Source of the DNA: Myxocyprinus asiaticus
Taxonomy: Eukaryota > Chordata > Actinopteri > Cypriniformes > Catostomidae
Length of the DNA stretch: 64,000 nt
NCBI RefSeq assembly: GCF_019703515.2
Contig: NC_059351.1
Span: 20,599,001 to 20,663,000 of the forward strand
Reading direction: 5' to 3'
Below are positions 1 to 21,687 of this stretch, piece by piece. The notes under the pieces are model-generated. The model saw only the letters and a list, made by a program, of their open reading frames with translations, was not told where the DNA came from and made no database searches. Made by a program: the position numbers and the translations under genes. Each line of letters starts with the position of its first letter. Position 1 is the stretch's first letter.

Positions 1-1220
1 GCTTTAGATTAACAACTATTCAGTGAAAACTCGATTTAAAACCTCCAGAATGCACAAGATAAAAAGTTTAGTTCCTTAAAATCTTGAGTAACTATTCATC
101 TTAAAACTGCGAGATAGGTCTACATTGTTTAACGATTCTACTTTATACCTACGACGACAAAGTACAAATTCTAAAATGTCGAAATACACTCCGTTAACTA
201 GACATTTTTAGCTCCCCAATTTAAGATGTAGAGATACTTGTGGTAAATTTAACCTGGTAATTTAAAACCTTGCAAGAAAACGGGTGTTTACTTTAACTTG
301 ACTCCAAACCACGAGACTGACGATATACCTAGTCTGTACTATTAATACCTTGACTTGAAACCACAAGAGAAACCCTTAAACTCCTCAGTTTAATGTCGTG
401 ATGATGTGGAGGTGTAAAAGAAGATTCATTATATTTCTGTCAGTATGCAGTAATGCAGAGTAAAAAGTGTTAAATAATGGTGTGTAGTCTGAGATGATAG
501 ATATCTCGGGGTACACAGGCTGTTATTATGGCATATGTTTGTCGTCTTTATAACTAGAGAAGACGGAGTTAGTTCAACAAGGCTTTTCCTGAAAAAAGGC
601 CTTTATGAAAACATATTGTGTCCTCTAATCTGAAATTATGGACGTTTATCATAATGGAAATTGAATTTTTTAACTGTAAAATAGCTTATTAACTGCTTGA
701 CCATGGATAATTGACTATGATCAGATTAACATTTATAAAAAACTGCACATGCAGTCACAATCTTATGATTTGCTTCTTATAGGGTCCATTAACCCCCATT
801 AATGTGATTCCAGAATACAGTAGCATTGCATAAGAGCAGAATGCCACTCCCTAATGTGAGGCACTGAGCATCACTGTAGATGTAAATTATGAATTCAATC
901 CCAGAGTACCCCATGTGATGAGAGCAAACAGACATCTGCATGTTTCATCTGGGTTTGGTGCATTGAGCTACGCCCCCAACTCATCACATCCCCACAGCAA
1001 CGGGGCAGATGTCTCTCCTCTGCTGACACTGTGTGGATGTGTTGCATGCAAGAGACCGATAAGAAATAAAATGATCTAATATTCTTAGTTTGTTCAGTTT
1101 TTTAGAATTGTTCTGGGTCATATCCTAATAATAATGTACATTTACAGGTTTGCGTAATAAAATTATTTCCCTATGTTACTATGGTTCAGTGATATCAGAT
1201 GGTAGTACAAAGTGTATTTT
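1..1220. other. Unassigned AT-rich sequence upstream of atp1a1 exon 2
   Basis: No convincing exon, RNA gene or transposon end was recognised. It may be part of atp1a1 intron 1 or its 5' flank. No ATGGGnnnGGn followed by GT, which would be the expected start exon, was found here. Confidence 0.3.
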
Positions 1221-2342
1221 AGGGCTGGGTATGGCCAGCTACCTCACGATACGATACATATTGCAATACACATGTCACGTTTTGATATAAAGTATATCAC
1301 GATATATCACAATATCATGATTAGATTTAGCTTTTAATTAATTAATTTGGGAATATTTCAATTATGTCCATTTTGCTTACAGTATGAAAGAAATTCTTTC
1401 AGCTAATGCTGTTATTAATTTTACAGGCTTATGGACATATCAATTTGACAAATTTTTTTTTATCATTAGTTTTAATCATTTTGGTGAGACTTTAGCTTTT
1501 TTAAAAATATAGTATTACTTGTATTACATCAATAAATATGATGTATTGTAATATCATATATTGCATATATACAGTATATTGTTACATGTTTGTTGTTTAC
1601 ATGCCTAATTTGTACTATTTACAAGTATTAGATATGTAGAACAAGTGCTAAAATTGTACCGTCTCTTTAAGACCTGTGGCAGGTACTTTGACAGTAGTGT
1701 TTGTTTTTGGTCGAATGCTTCTTTACCGCATTCATGCTATGTGTGATTAGAATTAAATGTTTATTTTGTTGTTTTTGGTAAATAACTGACTGTAGAGAAC
1801 AAAAAGGATTTTAAAAGAGACATTATTAAACAACAAATGGTTTGCTTGGATCTAGTCTTTGGACTCCCATCACACAGAAAGAGTCAAAGAGCTTTTACTC
1901 TCAGCACGCAGTGAAAAGATCTCGGTGCTGAACTTCTTCACCACTACATCACTCAAACACTGGTGAGTGAAATCTAAAACAAATTACCAGCCAGTGGCTA
2001 AACACAGACATTTTGTAGCATATGGGAAGTATTTACGCACATATGATTGTTGGGGATTGCAGATAGAAAGAGAGCGATCTTGGCATTTTAAGAATTGATA
2101 TTGCGATCGTATAAATGAAGATTAAGCAGAAATCTGTATTTTTTCCCAGCCCTAGATCCAAACGTGAGAGAGTTCCAGCATGTCTGTGAGAGAAACCCTG
2201 AATGGTGCAGGATCGGTTTTAGTCTCTTTTGTGCCTCATAGGAGCATCTCTGACTGCACTGAAAATATCACAATATATAACGATACAATATCGTGAGAAA
2301 AAGTATCGTGATATATTGCTATTTGATTATATCGACACCCTA
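1221..2342. mobile_element. hAT-like non-autonomous element (probably composite)
   Basis: Starts AGGGCTGGG (1221-1229) followed by CACGATACGATA-type sequence. A matching CCCAGCCCT lies at 2145-2153, and a second related end, TATCGACACCCTA, is near 2330-2342. Alternating TCACGATAT/ATATCGTGA stretches close to both ends are typical of fish hAT MITEs. No transposase frame and no clear 8-bp target duplication were seen, so the limits and the number of nested copies are uncertain. Confidence 0.45.
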
Positions 2343-2514
2343 GTGGATTAATGTTTCTGATATTAGGGAACACATCTTCCCTAATATTCCTATTATACCC
2401 CCCCCCTCCCAATTTATATTAATACATTCTTATCACCATCATGGTAGTGTCCAAAAGTGATAATCCCATTGTACTTTTTTGTTAGGTTAAAATAACGTTT
2501 TCAGTTCACATATA

Positions 2515-3701
2515 CACCGATCAGCCACAACATTAAAAGCACCTGCCTAATATTGTGTAGGTCCCCCTCGTGCCGCCAAAACAGCTCTGACCTGTCAAGG
2601 CATGGACTCCACAAGACCTCTGAAGGGGCCCTCTGGTATCTGGCACCAAGACGTTAGCAGAAGATCCTTTAAGTCCTGTATGTTGCGAGGTGAGGCCTCC
2701 ATGGATTGGACTTGTTGGTCCAGCACATCCCATAGATGCTCAATGCGATTGAGATCTGGGGAATTTGGAGGCCAATTCAACACCTTGAACTCTTTGTCAT
2801 GTTCCTCAAACCATTCCTGAACAATTTTTGCAGTGTGGCAGGGCGAATTATCCTACTCAAAGAGGCCACTGCCATCAGGGAATACCGTTGCCATGATGGG
2901 GTGTATGTGGTCTGCAACAATCTTTAGGTAGGTGGTATGTGTCAAAGTAACATCCACATGAATGCCAGGACCCAAGATTTCCCAGCAGAACATTGCCCAG
3001 AGAATCACACTGCCTCCACCGGCCTGTCTTCTTCTCATGGTGCACTCTGCTTCCATCCCAGGTAAATGACGCACACGCACCCGGCCGTCCACATGATGTA
3101 AAAGAAAATGTGATTCATCAGACCAGGCCACCTACTTCCATTGCTCCATGGTCCAGTTCTGGACGCTCACATGCCCATTGTAGGCGCTTTCAGTGGTGGA
3201 CAGGGGTCAGCATGGGCACTCTGACCGGTCTGTGACTATGCAGCCCCATACGCAGCAAGCTGCGATGCATTGTGTGTTCTGACACCATTTTATCATTGCT
3301 AGCATTACGTTTTTCAGCAATTTGTGCTACAGTAGCTCTTCTATGGGATTGGACGGGCTAGCCTTTGCTCCCCACATGCATCATTGTACCTTGGGCACCC
3401 ATGTCCTTCCTTGGACCACATTTGGTAGGTATTAACCATTGCATACCGGGAACACCCCACAAGACCTGCTGTTTTGGAGATGCTCTGATCCAGTAGTCTA
3501 GCCATCACAGTTTGGCCCTTGTCAAAGTCGCTCAGATCCTTATGCTTGCCTATTTTACCTGCTTCCGACACATGAAATTCAAAAACTGACTGTTCACTTG
3601 CTGCCTAATATATCCCACCCCTTGACAGGTGCCAGTGTATCGAGATAATAAATGTTATTCAATTTGCCTGTCAGTGGTTTTAATATTGTGGCTGATCAGT
3701 G
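2515..3701 (-). mobile_element. Tc1/mariner-type transposon, near full length, decayed
   Basis: Inverted ends read CACCGATCAGCCACAACATT on the left and, reverse complemented, CACTGATCAGCCACAATATT on the right. They are flanked by TA at 2513-2514 and 3702-3703, the Tc1/mariner target duplication. The interior, on the minus strand, carries a broken transposase. The element lies upstream of atp1a1 exon 2, probably in intron 1. Confidence 0.9.
2595..3571 (-). pseudogene. Tc1-like transposase pseudogene
   Basis: Reading on the minus strand, 3571-3341 gives the N-terminal helix-turn-helix part ([12 protein letters not shown]). Positions 3131-2853 give the first catalytic Asp (WSDESHF) and the GGGSVILWAMFCW stretch. 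A further piece with DNSPCHTAK holds the second Asp. Positions 2783-2595 give SPDLNRIEHLWD with the third catalytic Glu. The three acidic residues are still readable, but the frame shifts several times and a stop precedes the second Asp, so no active enzyme can be made. The usual length in this family is about 340 residues, matching the span. Confidence 0.9.
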
Positions 3702-3703
3702 TA

Positions 3704-4694
3704 AATGTTAGTATAGTGGGTGCTTTATGGTCAGCATCAGGTGTTGATCACAGCTGTATATTCTCTTCTCCCCGAGTGTGTGTATATAAGCTAAGACCGG
3801 TTTAACAGTCTTTCCATTCATCAGACACAGTCCCATCTGACAGGAATGTTTATCATTGGACATAAGTTTATTACGTGAAATTATGTATGACATAATAATT
3901 AAGAAATATTTAATATTCTGCACTATTTCTTTTGGGCATTAACAAGATGTCAGCAAATTTGTGATACTGACCATGTTAAATTGTTGTACAAAAGGTCATA
4001 GTTCCTTGCTTCCATTCATTGAAAATTCTCAAATAATGCTAGTATAACCCTGATCATCTGGTTTTACACAACTTGAGTCCATGCCAGCTCGAGTGCATGC
4101 TGTCATTAAAGTAACAAGGGACGTACTAAATATGAAGACATTCTAAAATCATGTCAAATTTAAACTTTTCACTCAAAATTGTTATGGTGATGATAACATT
4201 TGTTTTCACTTGTGGTCTCAGGATTATTTTGAACCCAACTGTACATTTTCTTTTCTGTCAATGTTCTTCAACTGAAATGAGCTTATGTAGAGCTCAAGCT
4301 TAATAGCACTGATTACCCTGTGGCTGGTGTGGGCAAGTTTGTACACTGTTTCCTTTACACCCTCAACTCTTTATTTGCCGTTTCAGAAACCAAGAGTTGG
4401 GTTAGACACGTGACTTAACCCATTCACGGGTCTAGAGGTGTGGTTCAGTTTACCATGGCAACAAGTTTAAGTCCCAGTATGAGACGGTTGATATGCTTGA
4501 GTGAACCATTTTTAGCTCACGTGCAAAGGGAAAGACATGGGAATAAAATGGTATTTTATGAATTTTAGAGCATCCAGATTAAATATTCTTTTACAAATAT
4601 GAACCACAATAGGTTAAGGGTTCTTCCATGGTTGATTTGTTTTTTTTTTTTGTCCTTTGGCACACTTTCTTTCAGCCTTTCACACACATGCAGT
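3704..4694. other. No recognised feature
   Basis: About 1 kb between the two TA-flanked elements. Apart from a short T run near 4641 I see no reading frame, repeat or splice-consistent exon. Confidence 0.3.
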
Positions 4695-4696
4695 GT

Positions 4697-5544
4697 ACAC
4701 CAATCAGCCACCACATAAAAACCACTTGCCTAATATTGTGTAGGTCCCCCTCGTGCCACCAAAACAGCGCCAACCGTCATCTCAGAATGGCATTCTGAGA
4801 TCATATTCTTCTCACCACAATTGTACAGAGGGGTTATCTGAGTTTTTGTAGACTTTGTCAGTTCGAACCAGTCTGGACATTCTTCGTTAACCTCTCTCAT
4901 CAACAAGGCATTTCCGTCCACAGAACTGCCACTCACTGGATGTTTTTTGTTTTTGGCACCATTCAGAGTAAATTCTAGAGACTGTTGTGTGTGAAAATCC
5001 CAGGAGATCAGCAGTTACAGAAATACTCAAACCAGCCTATTTGGCACCAACAATTATGCCACGGTCCAAATCACTGAGATCACATTTTTTCCCCATTCTG
5101 ATGGTTGATGTGAACATAAACTGAAGCTCCTATCCCATATCTGCATGATTTTATGCACTGCTGCCACACGATTGGCTGATTAGATAATCGCATGGATGAC
5201 TGTTGGTGCCAGACGGGCTGGTTTGAGTATTTCTGTAACTGCTGATCTCCTGGGATTTTCACACACAACATTCTCTAGAATTTACTCAGAATGGTGCCAA
5301 AAACAAAAAACATCCGTGTGATGGCAGTTCTGCAGATGGAAACGCCTTGTTGATGAGAGAGGTCAACAGAGAATGGCCTGACTGGTTCGAACTGACAGTC
5401 TATGGTAACTCAAATAACCGCTCTGTTCAAAAGAATATCATCTCAGAATGCTATTCTGAGATGCGGGTTGGCGCTGTTTTTGGCGGCATGAAGGGGACCT
5501 ACACAATATTAGGCAGGTGGTTTTAATGTTGTGGCTGATCGCTG
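4697..5544. mobile_element. Foldback MITE with Tc1-type ends
   Basis: Both ends match the Tc1-like element at 2515 (CACCAATCAGCCACCACAT on the left; right end reverse complement CAGCGATCAGCCACAACATT), flanked by TA at 4695-4696 and 5545-5546. Almost the whole interior is an imperfect inverted repeat. The left arm, roughly 4697-5090, is repeated in reverse complement at roughly 5150-5544; for example GGAGATCAGCAGTTACAGAAA near 5004 pairs with TTTCTGTAACTGCTGATCTCC near 5229. No transposase is encoded. It is probably mobilised in trans. Confidence 0.85.
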
Positions 5545-5546
5545 TA

Positions 5547-5992
5547 TGAAAGGTGACCAAATGCATATTAGTGCTGATGACTAAGCGTTTTAAGACAACG
5601 AGTCAACTATTGTATTCACAATGATAAAATCTGTTGCTCAACAGTAGTTGAGGTCCAAGGTTAATTGCTCTTGAAGTTAAATGTTAATTACTACATTTTA
5701 TCCATTGGCATCACCTGATCTGTTTGGTAATATGCACTCTTACCTTTTGCTAATATTTTGCACTTTTACACACATTTTTACATGCAGAAGTTGTGTAATA
5801 TCAGTTGATTTAGCTTTCACTAGACTAACTTAAAACCAACACCCATCAAGTGAATGTAAGCAATATAACAGCAATGTTTTAATTTATTTAGCAGGTTTTT
5901 GTGATGTGTAGCCCTCAGTTTTTAACCTTTTGAAAAAATACTGTTGTTAAGACCATCCACAGGAGATTTAATGCCCCCCCTCTCCACCACAG
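5547..5992. other. Intron sequence before atp1a1 exon 2
   Basis: AT-rich sequence without a recognisable repeat. It ends in a pyrimidine-rich tract and CACAG, the acceptor for the exon at 5993. Confidence 0.5.
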
Positions 5993-16413
<10,421 letters not shown>

Positions 16414-16614
16414 AGCATCCAGTCTGCATTACACAAAGTTTATTTGCATGGTTGTCGTGCTGCTCAGAATTTGAACCTCAGTAATTTGGATGTTTTTTTT
16501 ATATAGGGAATGCTTGATAAAAACACTGAGATCGTGAACCAAGACATTGCGTGCCTTGTTTCTAAAGCCAGACCAATTTTATACATGTTTTTAAAAGTGT
16601 AATATAAAAATAAA
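16414..16614 (+). other. atp1a1: atp1a1 3' UTR with poly(A) signal
   Basis: Sequence directly after the TGA stop. The first canonical AATAAA is at 16609-16614, about 200 nt after the stop. A second AATAAA at 16830-16835 could serve a longer 3' end, so the UTR may extend further. Which site is used cannot be decided from sequence alone. Confidence 0.6.
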
Positions 16615-17460
16615 CTTGCAGCCAGGTCCCACGTTTGTATCATTTCCATCTTTTTAATTTGTAATTATGTTTATCTCTCTGTTTGTTCTTTTTAATTTGG
16701 CAAGTGCTTGGAGCCTGTGTGCATGACACAAATGCCAATGTTTTTGTTGTCTGGCACTCTTATGTTTCCATTGTGACCATAGTTTACATCTAAATACCAT
16801 AGTAACTACATTGGATATTACTGTAAATTAATAAATGTATGACATTTTCATAATGCCATCTAAAAAGCTTTTAGAGTCTTTCTGTCCTTTGAACGAAAGT
16901 GGTTGGCTAATATGACCAATAATGACCAATAAACATTAACTGTGATATTACTGTGAAAACTATGGTTACTATTGTACACTTGTAAGGAAACAACATATAT
17001 ATTATTTTTTTTTTTTTTTTTTTTTTTAAACGTTGTTTGAAAACAAGTTTCTGCAAGCAAGCCAAATAAGAAATCCTGGCTGGTTCTCTGCCAGTCTCCT
17101 TTCCATTTTAACAGCCTCAACTATTAAAAAGTAAAACACAAATGAATAACTTTACTGTACAGTGAGAGTGGGCACATTTTAATCAGGTTTAAAATGTCTA
17201 ATCCAGGTCTCATGCGTGGAGGAGACCGGAGCACCATGTCCCTAAACCCGCTCTACATGGTTTTGGCCAAAGTATCCTGAGTCACAATCAACAAAGTGGG
17301 CAGTGAATGCAATAATATATGTAGAGATTAACCAATGCTTTTTTCTCTCTCCAATTGATAAGTTAAATGTCTAACAACTACAGAACTGATTTTTAAATAT
17401 ATTTTTGTTTTTACATTTTGACAAGTAGTTTTTAGATTTAAGTTGTGTTGATATGAATGT

Positions 17461-17868
17461 AAAGGAATATTTTGGGTTTAATATAAGTTAAGCTCGATCA
17501 ACAGCATTTGTGGCAATGTTGATGATTACCACAAAAATAATTTAGACTCGTCCCTCCCTTTTCATAAATAAATAAAAAAATCTTGGTTTCAGTGGGGCAC
17601 TTGCTGTACAATGGAAGTGATTGGGGCAAATTTTTGGAGGGTTTAAAGGCAGGAATATTAAGCTAATTATTTTATAAAGGCACTTACATTAATTCTTCTG
17701 TTAAAACTTGTGTATTATTTTAGCTGTAAAGTTGTTTAAATAGTCATTTTTGCTGTCTATATAACTAAGTAAAATAAAACTAATAAAAATTTTTTTTTTT
17801 TAAGAAAAGGAGGGATGAGTCTAAAAAAATGTTGTGGCGGTTGATTGAACTTAACTTGTATTGAACGT
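17461..17868. repeat. Palindromic dispersed repeat, copy 1 (internally deleted)
   Basis: Begins AAAGGAATATTTTGGGTTTA and continues with AAGTTAAGCTCGATCAACAGC. It ends with the reverse complement of this start (GATTGAACTTAACTTGTATTGAA). Shared blocks such as CACTTACATTAATTCTTCTG tie it to the copies at 19,505 and 62,230. Probably a foldback DNA transposon family; no coding capacity. Confidence 0.75.
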
Positions 17869-17960
17869 TTAATTGTAAATGGTCCCATAATAAGCTTCAT
17901 TTTATGTATACAAAATATAATTACGTATTTATTTTCTTTGCGGGAAAAAAAATTACCCTG

Positions 17961-18381
17961 CACTGTAAAAAAATAGAAAGTTAAGTTAACTTAAAAAAAA
18001 GTTAGGCAACCAGCTGCAAAGCATTTTTGACTTTACTCATCTTCAGGTGAATTAGTTGCACCAACTTAACAATTTGGATTGTTGGATTGTAAGTTCCATG
18101 AATTCAAAACAATAAGTTCAGCAAACTTAAAAAATATAAATGATTATTAAGTTCAGTAAACTTGCATTTTTAAGTACAGCTGTCCATAATTTTGAAAATA
18201 TATAAAAAGATGTTCTTTATATATGCTCAAAATCTTGTAAGTTCTACCTTCACCAGAAAACTTGACAATGTATGTGCTCACTGTTTAAAAATTTACTCTG
18301 ACTTAAATGTCTTTTGATAGTTCATTCAACTTTTAAAATTTAGTTTATCTGACAAAATTGAAGCTGCATTTTTTTACAGTG
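17961..18381. mobile_element. CACTG-ended MITE (EnSpm/CACTA-like)
   Basis: Perfect 13-bp inverted ends CACTGTAAAAAAA (17961) and TTTTTTTACAGTG (ending 18381), with a possible TG target duplication on both sides. The interior is rich in AAGTTnA motifs and has no reading frame. The CACTG start and short duplication suggest the CMC/EnSpm group, which is inference. Confidence 0.7.
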
Positions 18382-19504
18382 TGCCATGTCTGGATACAAA
18401 GCAGAACGTCACTGCCATGTCGTTTTTTTAATACAATGTAGTGGTAAATATCATCACTATGCTATTGGTTGCAACTTCCATGTTTTTTCAGCTCTGCTAT
18501 CTGTTAACGAATCCCATTTTACTCATCAATCAATGGCAGAGTACTTGAAGTGTTCTCTAGGGCTTCCGAAACGAGGGGTCAGGGGGAGGTCAATAGAGGA
18601 GGTTTGTGCACGCAACTTGGCACAGTCCAGTGCAGTGGGAGTAATCCTTTACAAAGGAGGGGAGATAAATTCTTGTTCAGTTTGTACAAACCATGTTTGT
18701 TCACATTGTGTTTGAGCATGATTTTTACATGACTATGCATTTTCAAACTACATTGTTTTCTGATAAATGTTGAAATAAGCATGTGGGTCAGTTGAGGAGT
18801 AAAAACCTTTAGAAGAGACTTCAAATAAACTCTTCAAATCAAGAGTCACCAGCCTCAGTGCTTATAACCTTAAAAGTAGATGGACTTGCATGTGCAATAT
18901 GTATAAATGCCAAACCATTTTGGACTCAAAAACTGAACGCAATCCATTAAAAGTGGAGATTGTTGATCATGTTACTAAATCATGTTATGCAGATCCTAAA
19001 TGTGATTAGATTCCTATGAGAATGAAGACTGTTACAGTGGAACCAATAAAGCAGACTTTTTACCATGTCTCTCAAAAGCGTTGCATTCGCTGTTTTCATT
19101 GTGAGTGCGAGCAATCAGCAAGGGCCCTGGAGTCTCCTCTATAGTCATTTGCAAATGCACATTCCCCATTAACTTTTCTTAAGAGCATTAATGGAGCATG
19201 TCAGAGCTTGGGGTTAAGTTTAATTTAATGGCACATTCTAAGAGACAAAGAAAAAAGGAATATTGCTCAATTTAAAGTAATCACTTTAAAAAAAAAACAA
19301 ACAAATTACATTGCATGTAAAACAAATTGAGAAATGTCAAATTTATGTAAAGCCCACCATAAAAGATTCTAACCTGCTCAAACTACCACCACCATAATGG
19401 AAAACAGTATTATAGTATCAAAGACAAACTACATTTTTACATTTTCTGAAGATTTTTTTTATTTTTATTTTTTTTTATACATGCTTTGGTGTTCTGATCA
19501 TTTT
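18382..19504. other. No recognised feature
   Basis: AT-rich intergenic sequence. Short open frames near 18.4-18.7 kb have no recognisable domain or splice context. An isolated AATAAA occurs near 19,046. Confidence 0.3.
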
Positions 19505-21147
19505 AAAGGAATATTCTGGCTTCAGTTCAAGTTAAGCTCAATCGACAGCATTTGTGGTATAAAACTGATTACCACAAAAATACATTTTGACTTGCCTCTC
19601 CTTTTCTGTAAAAAGCAAAAACCGAAGTTACACTGAGGCACTTACAATCAGGGTTGCCAGGTCTTAGTTACAAAACCAGCCAATAGCCAATCAAAACTTG
19701 CCAAATATCCTATAAAACTAGCCCAATATCAAAACTCAAAATATACCACTCCTAAACCTAATAAACACTTTCTGATGATTTTTCTTCATTTGTTGGCCTA
19801 GTTGAGAGCGCAAATGCAGCGCATAAGAATTCCAGAATACAACAGTTTGAGATTTTCCGTGTGATAAGTTGGCCAAAGTAATCTAATATATATTTCTAAA
19901 CAATGAACTCTGAGGTTGGTCATCAATGGAAAATGCTTCTGTAGGTGTCATGTGATTTCAACTGTATATACTGCATTTCATATGAAAATGTAATTCAAAC
20001 ATTTCATTCAAATATAATTAATACTAGAGATGCACAGATAGCATTTTAAGAGAACGAGTATGAATACCTATACTTTCTTTTTGATACACACATGGAGCAT
20101 AACTTGATCACCAAGGTATCGTAACATCAAAATAGCTGTTTTTTCATGAAGTGTAGTTTTATTGGGTAAGTGATAATGAAACTTTATACATAGTTTATTA
20201 AACACAGATACTATAACTATAATAGTACTTTTTATGTAAAGCAAGAGCTTTTGTTTATTTCGCTGCCCTTGGGTTATTCACATTTTCTCTTTATCATGTC
20301 CATTCAGTGCCAATGCACACACACACACACACACCTGGTGCTGAGCAGTGTTTTTATGTATGATGTTACAGAATGGCTATATGGGATAACTCTTCATAAC
20401 TCTTTCGTTTGATCAAAATGATCGGGCTCCTTTCATTTGGTTGGCAAGCATGAGCATGCATAGTGAACAGACAGCAATCAAAAAACATAGGCAAAGTCAG
20501 AGACAATAAGCGCACTCTCTGATGCCCTCCCTTTTGAAATGTTGTGATGTCCGTGGCTGTGAATCATTTTGAAACATCAGAATGAATCAACCATTGATGA
20601 ATGATCCGCAAACTGCCCCGGCTCACTCTTAAACCCCGTCTCCACTCTCACTGCAATGGCAAACAGCTGTTAGAGACAATCAGGTGATGGTCCTTGCCGT
20701 TTTCATCTCCCGATTTCACTCCCCATTCACAAGCCTGCGCTCAACCTCACCCCCACCACCACAGTGCTCTATCTGCGAGCACAATATAGCAGCTCTACAC
20801 AGTTCTAGGCTTTTGCACATTGTATGGTCCATTTTAACCATTACATAAGCCAGTACAGAGCCGGGGCCTTCATTTAAACGTGTCATTGTCAAATATCCAA
20901 CCTGTGGAACAAAAAATGAACAGGCGGAAACAGTTTAAATGTAGCCCAATTCCGCGGGAAATCCGCAGACTTGGCACAATGGAAGTGAATGGGGGCCAAT
21001 TTTTGAATGTTAAAATACTCACTTTTTCAAAAGTATAGCCACAAGACAAACAATATGCATGTAAACATAATTTTAGTTCGATAAAATAACTTACTAATAT
21101 TTTCTGTGTAAATTTATAGCCAATTTTACAACTTCGTTGCCATGACC
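19505..21147. repeat. Palindromic dispersed repeat, copy 2, split by an insertion
   Basis: The repeat runs 19505-19648 and resumes at about 20977-21147. The join CTTACAAT / CAATGGAAGTGAATGGGG restores the block seen in the other copies (near 62,560 in reverse complement). The intervening 1.3 kb is a separate transposon. The second half contains TAGCCAATTTTACAACTTCG, shared with the copy at 62.2 kb. Confidence 0.75.
19649..20976. mobile_element. hAT-like element inserted in the palindromic repeat, right end truncated
   Basis: Left end CAGGGTTGCCAGGTCT. The right end reads AGACTTGGCA, the complement of the inner part of the left end but lacking the outermost bases. The upstream host octamer CTTACAAT is only partly repeated at the right, fitting loss of the right tip and part of the target duplication. 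It includes a short (CA)n run near 20,316-20,332. No transposase frame was found. Confidence 0.65.
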
Positions 21148-21149
21148 CT

Positions 21150-21687
21150 AAATCAAATCAAAATCAAATCACTTTTATTGTCACACAAGCATATGCACAA
21201 GTGCAACAGTGGGTGAAAGTCTTGGGTGCAGTTCCGAGCAACATAGCAGTCATGACAGTGATGAGACATATACCAATTTACAATGCACATCAGATTTACA
21301 CAACACAATTTACATATCTAATCATACACAATTACACAATACAATAATATACAATGTACAGTATACAATACACACAATATAGAATACACATACACATAAT
21401 ATAGAATACACTTACAATAAATATAGTATATAAAGTATATATAAAATATACAGTAGGTTATATTGTACTGTATTGACATTCAGGCTGTCGGTTGATAGTC
21501 AGTTGCCAGTGTGTTGTTAAGAGAGAATATATTTTATGACAGTCCGATGTGAGATAATACGATTAATAAATTGCAGTGCTGATGTGTATTGATCATGAGA
21601 GTTTAAGAGTTCAAAAGTCTGATTTCTTGGGGGAAGAAACTGTCATGCAGTTGGCTAGTGCGGGTCCTGATGCTGCAATGCCGCAAT
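21150..21687 (-). mobile_element. 5'-truncated LINE 3' end (minus strand)
   Basis: Read on the minus strand it ends in GTGACAATAAAAGTGATTTG followed by TGATTT-type tandem hexamers, the 3' tail style of CR1/L2/Rex-like LINEs. The family is judged from memory of fish repeats. It breaks off at about 21,687, where GC-rich DIRS-like sequence starts. Confidence 0.6.

Noticed and set aside
1923..1964. Exon-like segment ending CACTG|GTGAGTG as a 5' UTR exon of atp1a1
   Set aside because: A good donor, but no ATGGG start, no acceptor needed or seen, and it lies within the hAT-like element. It remains possible but unsupported.
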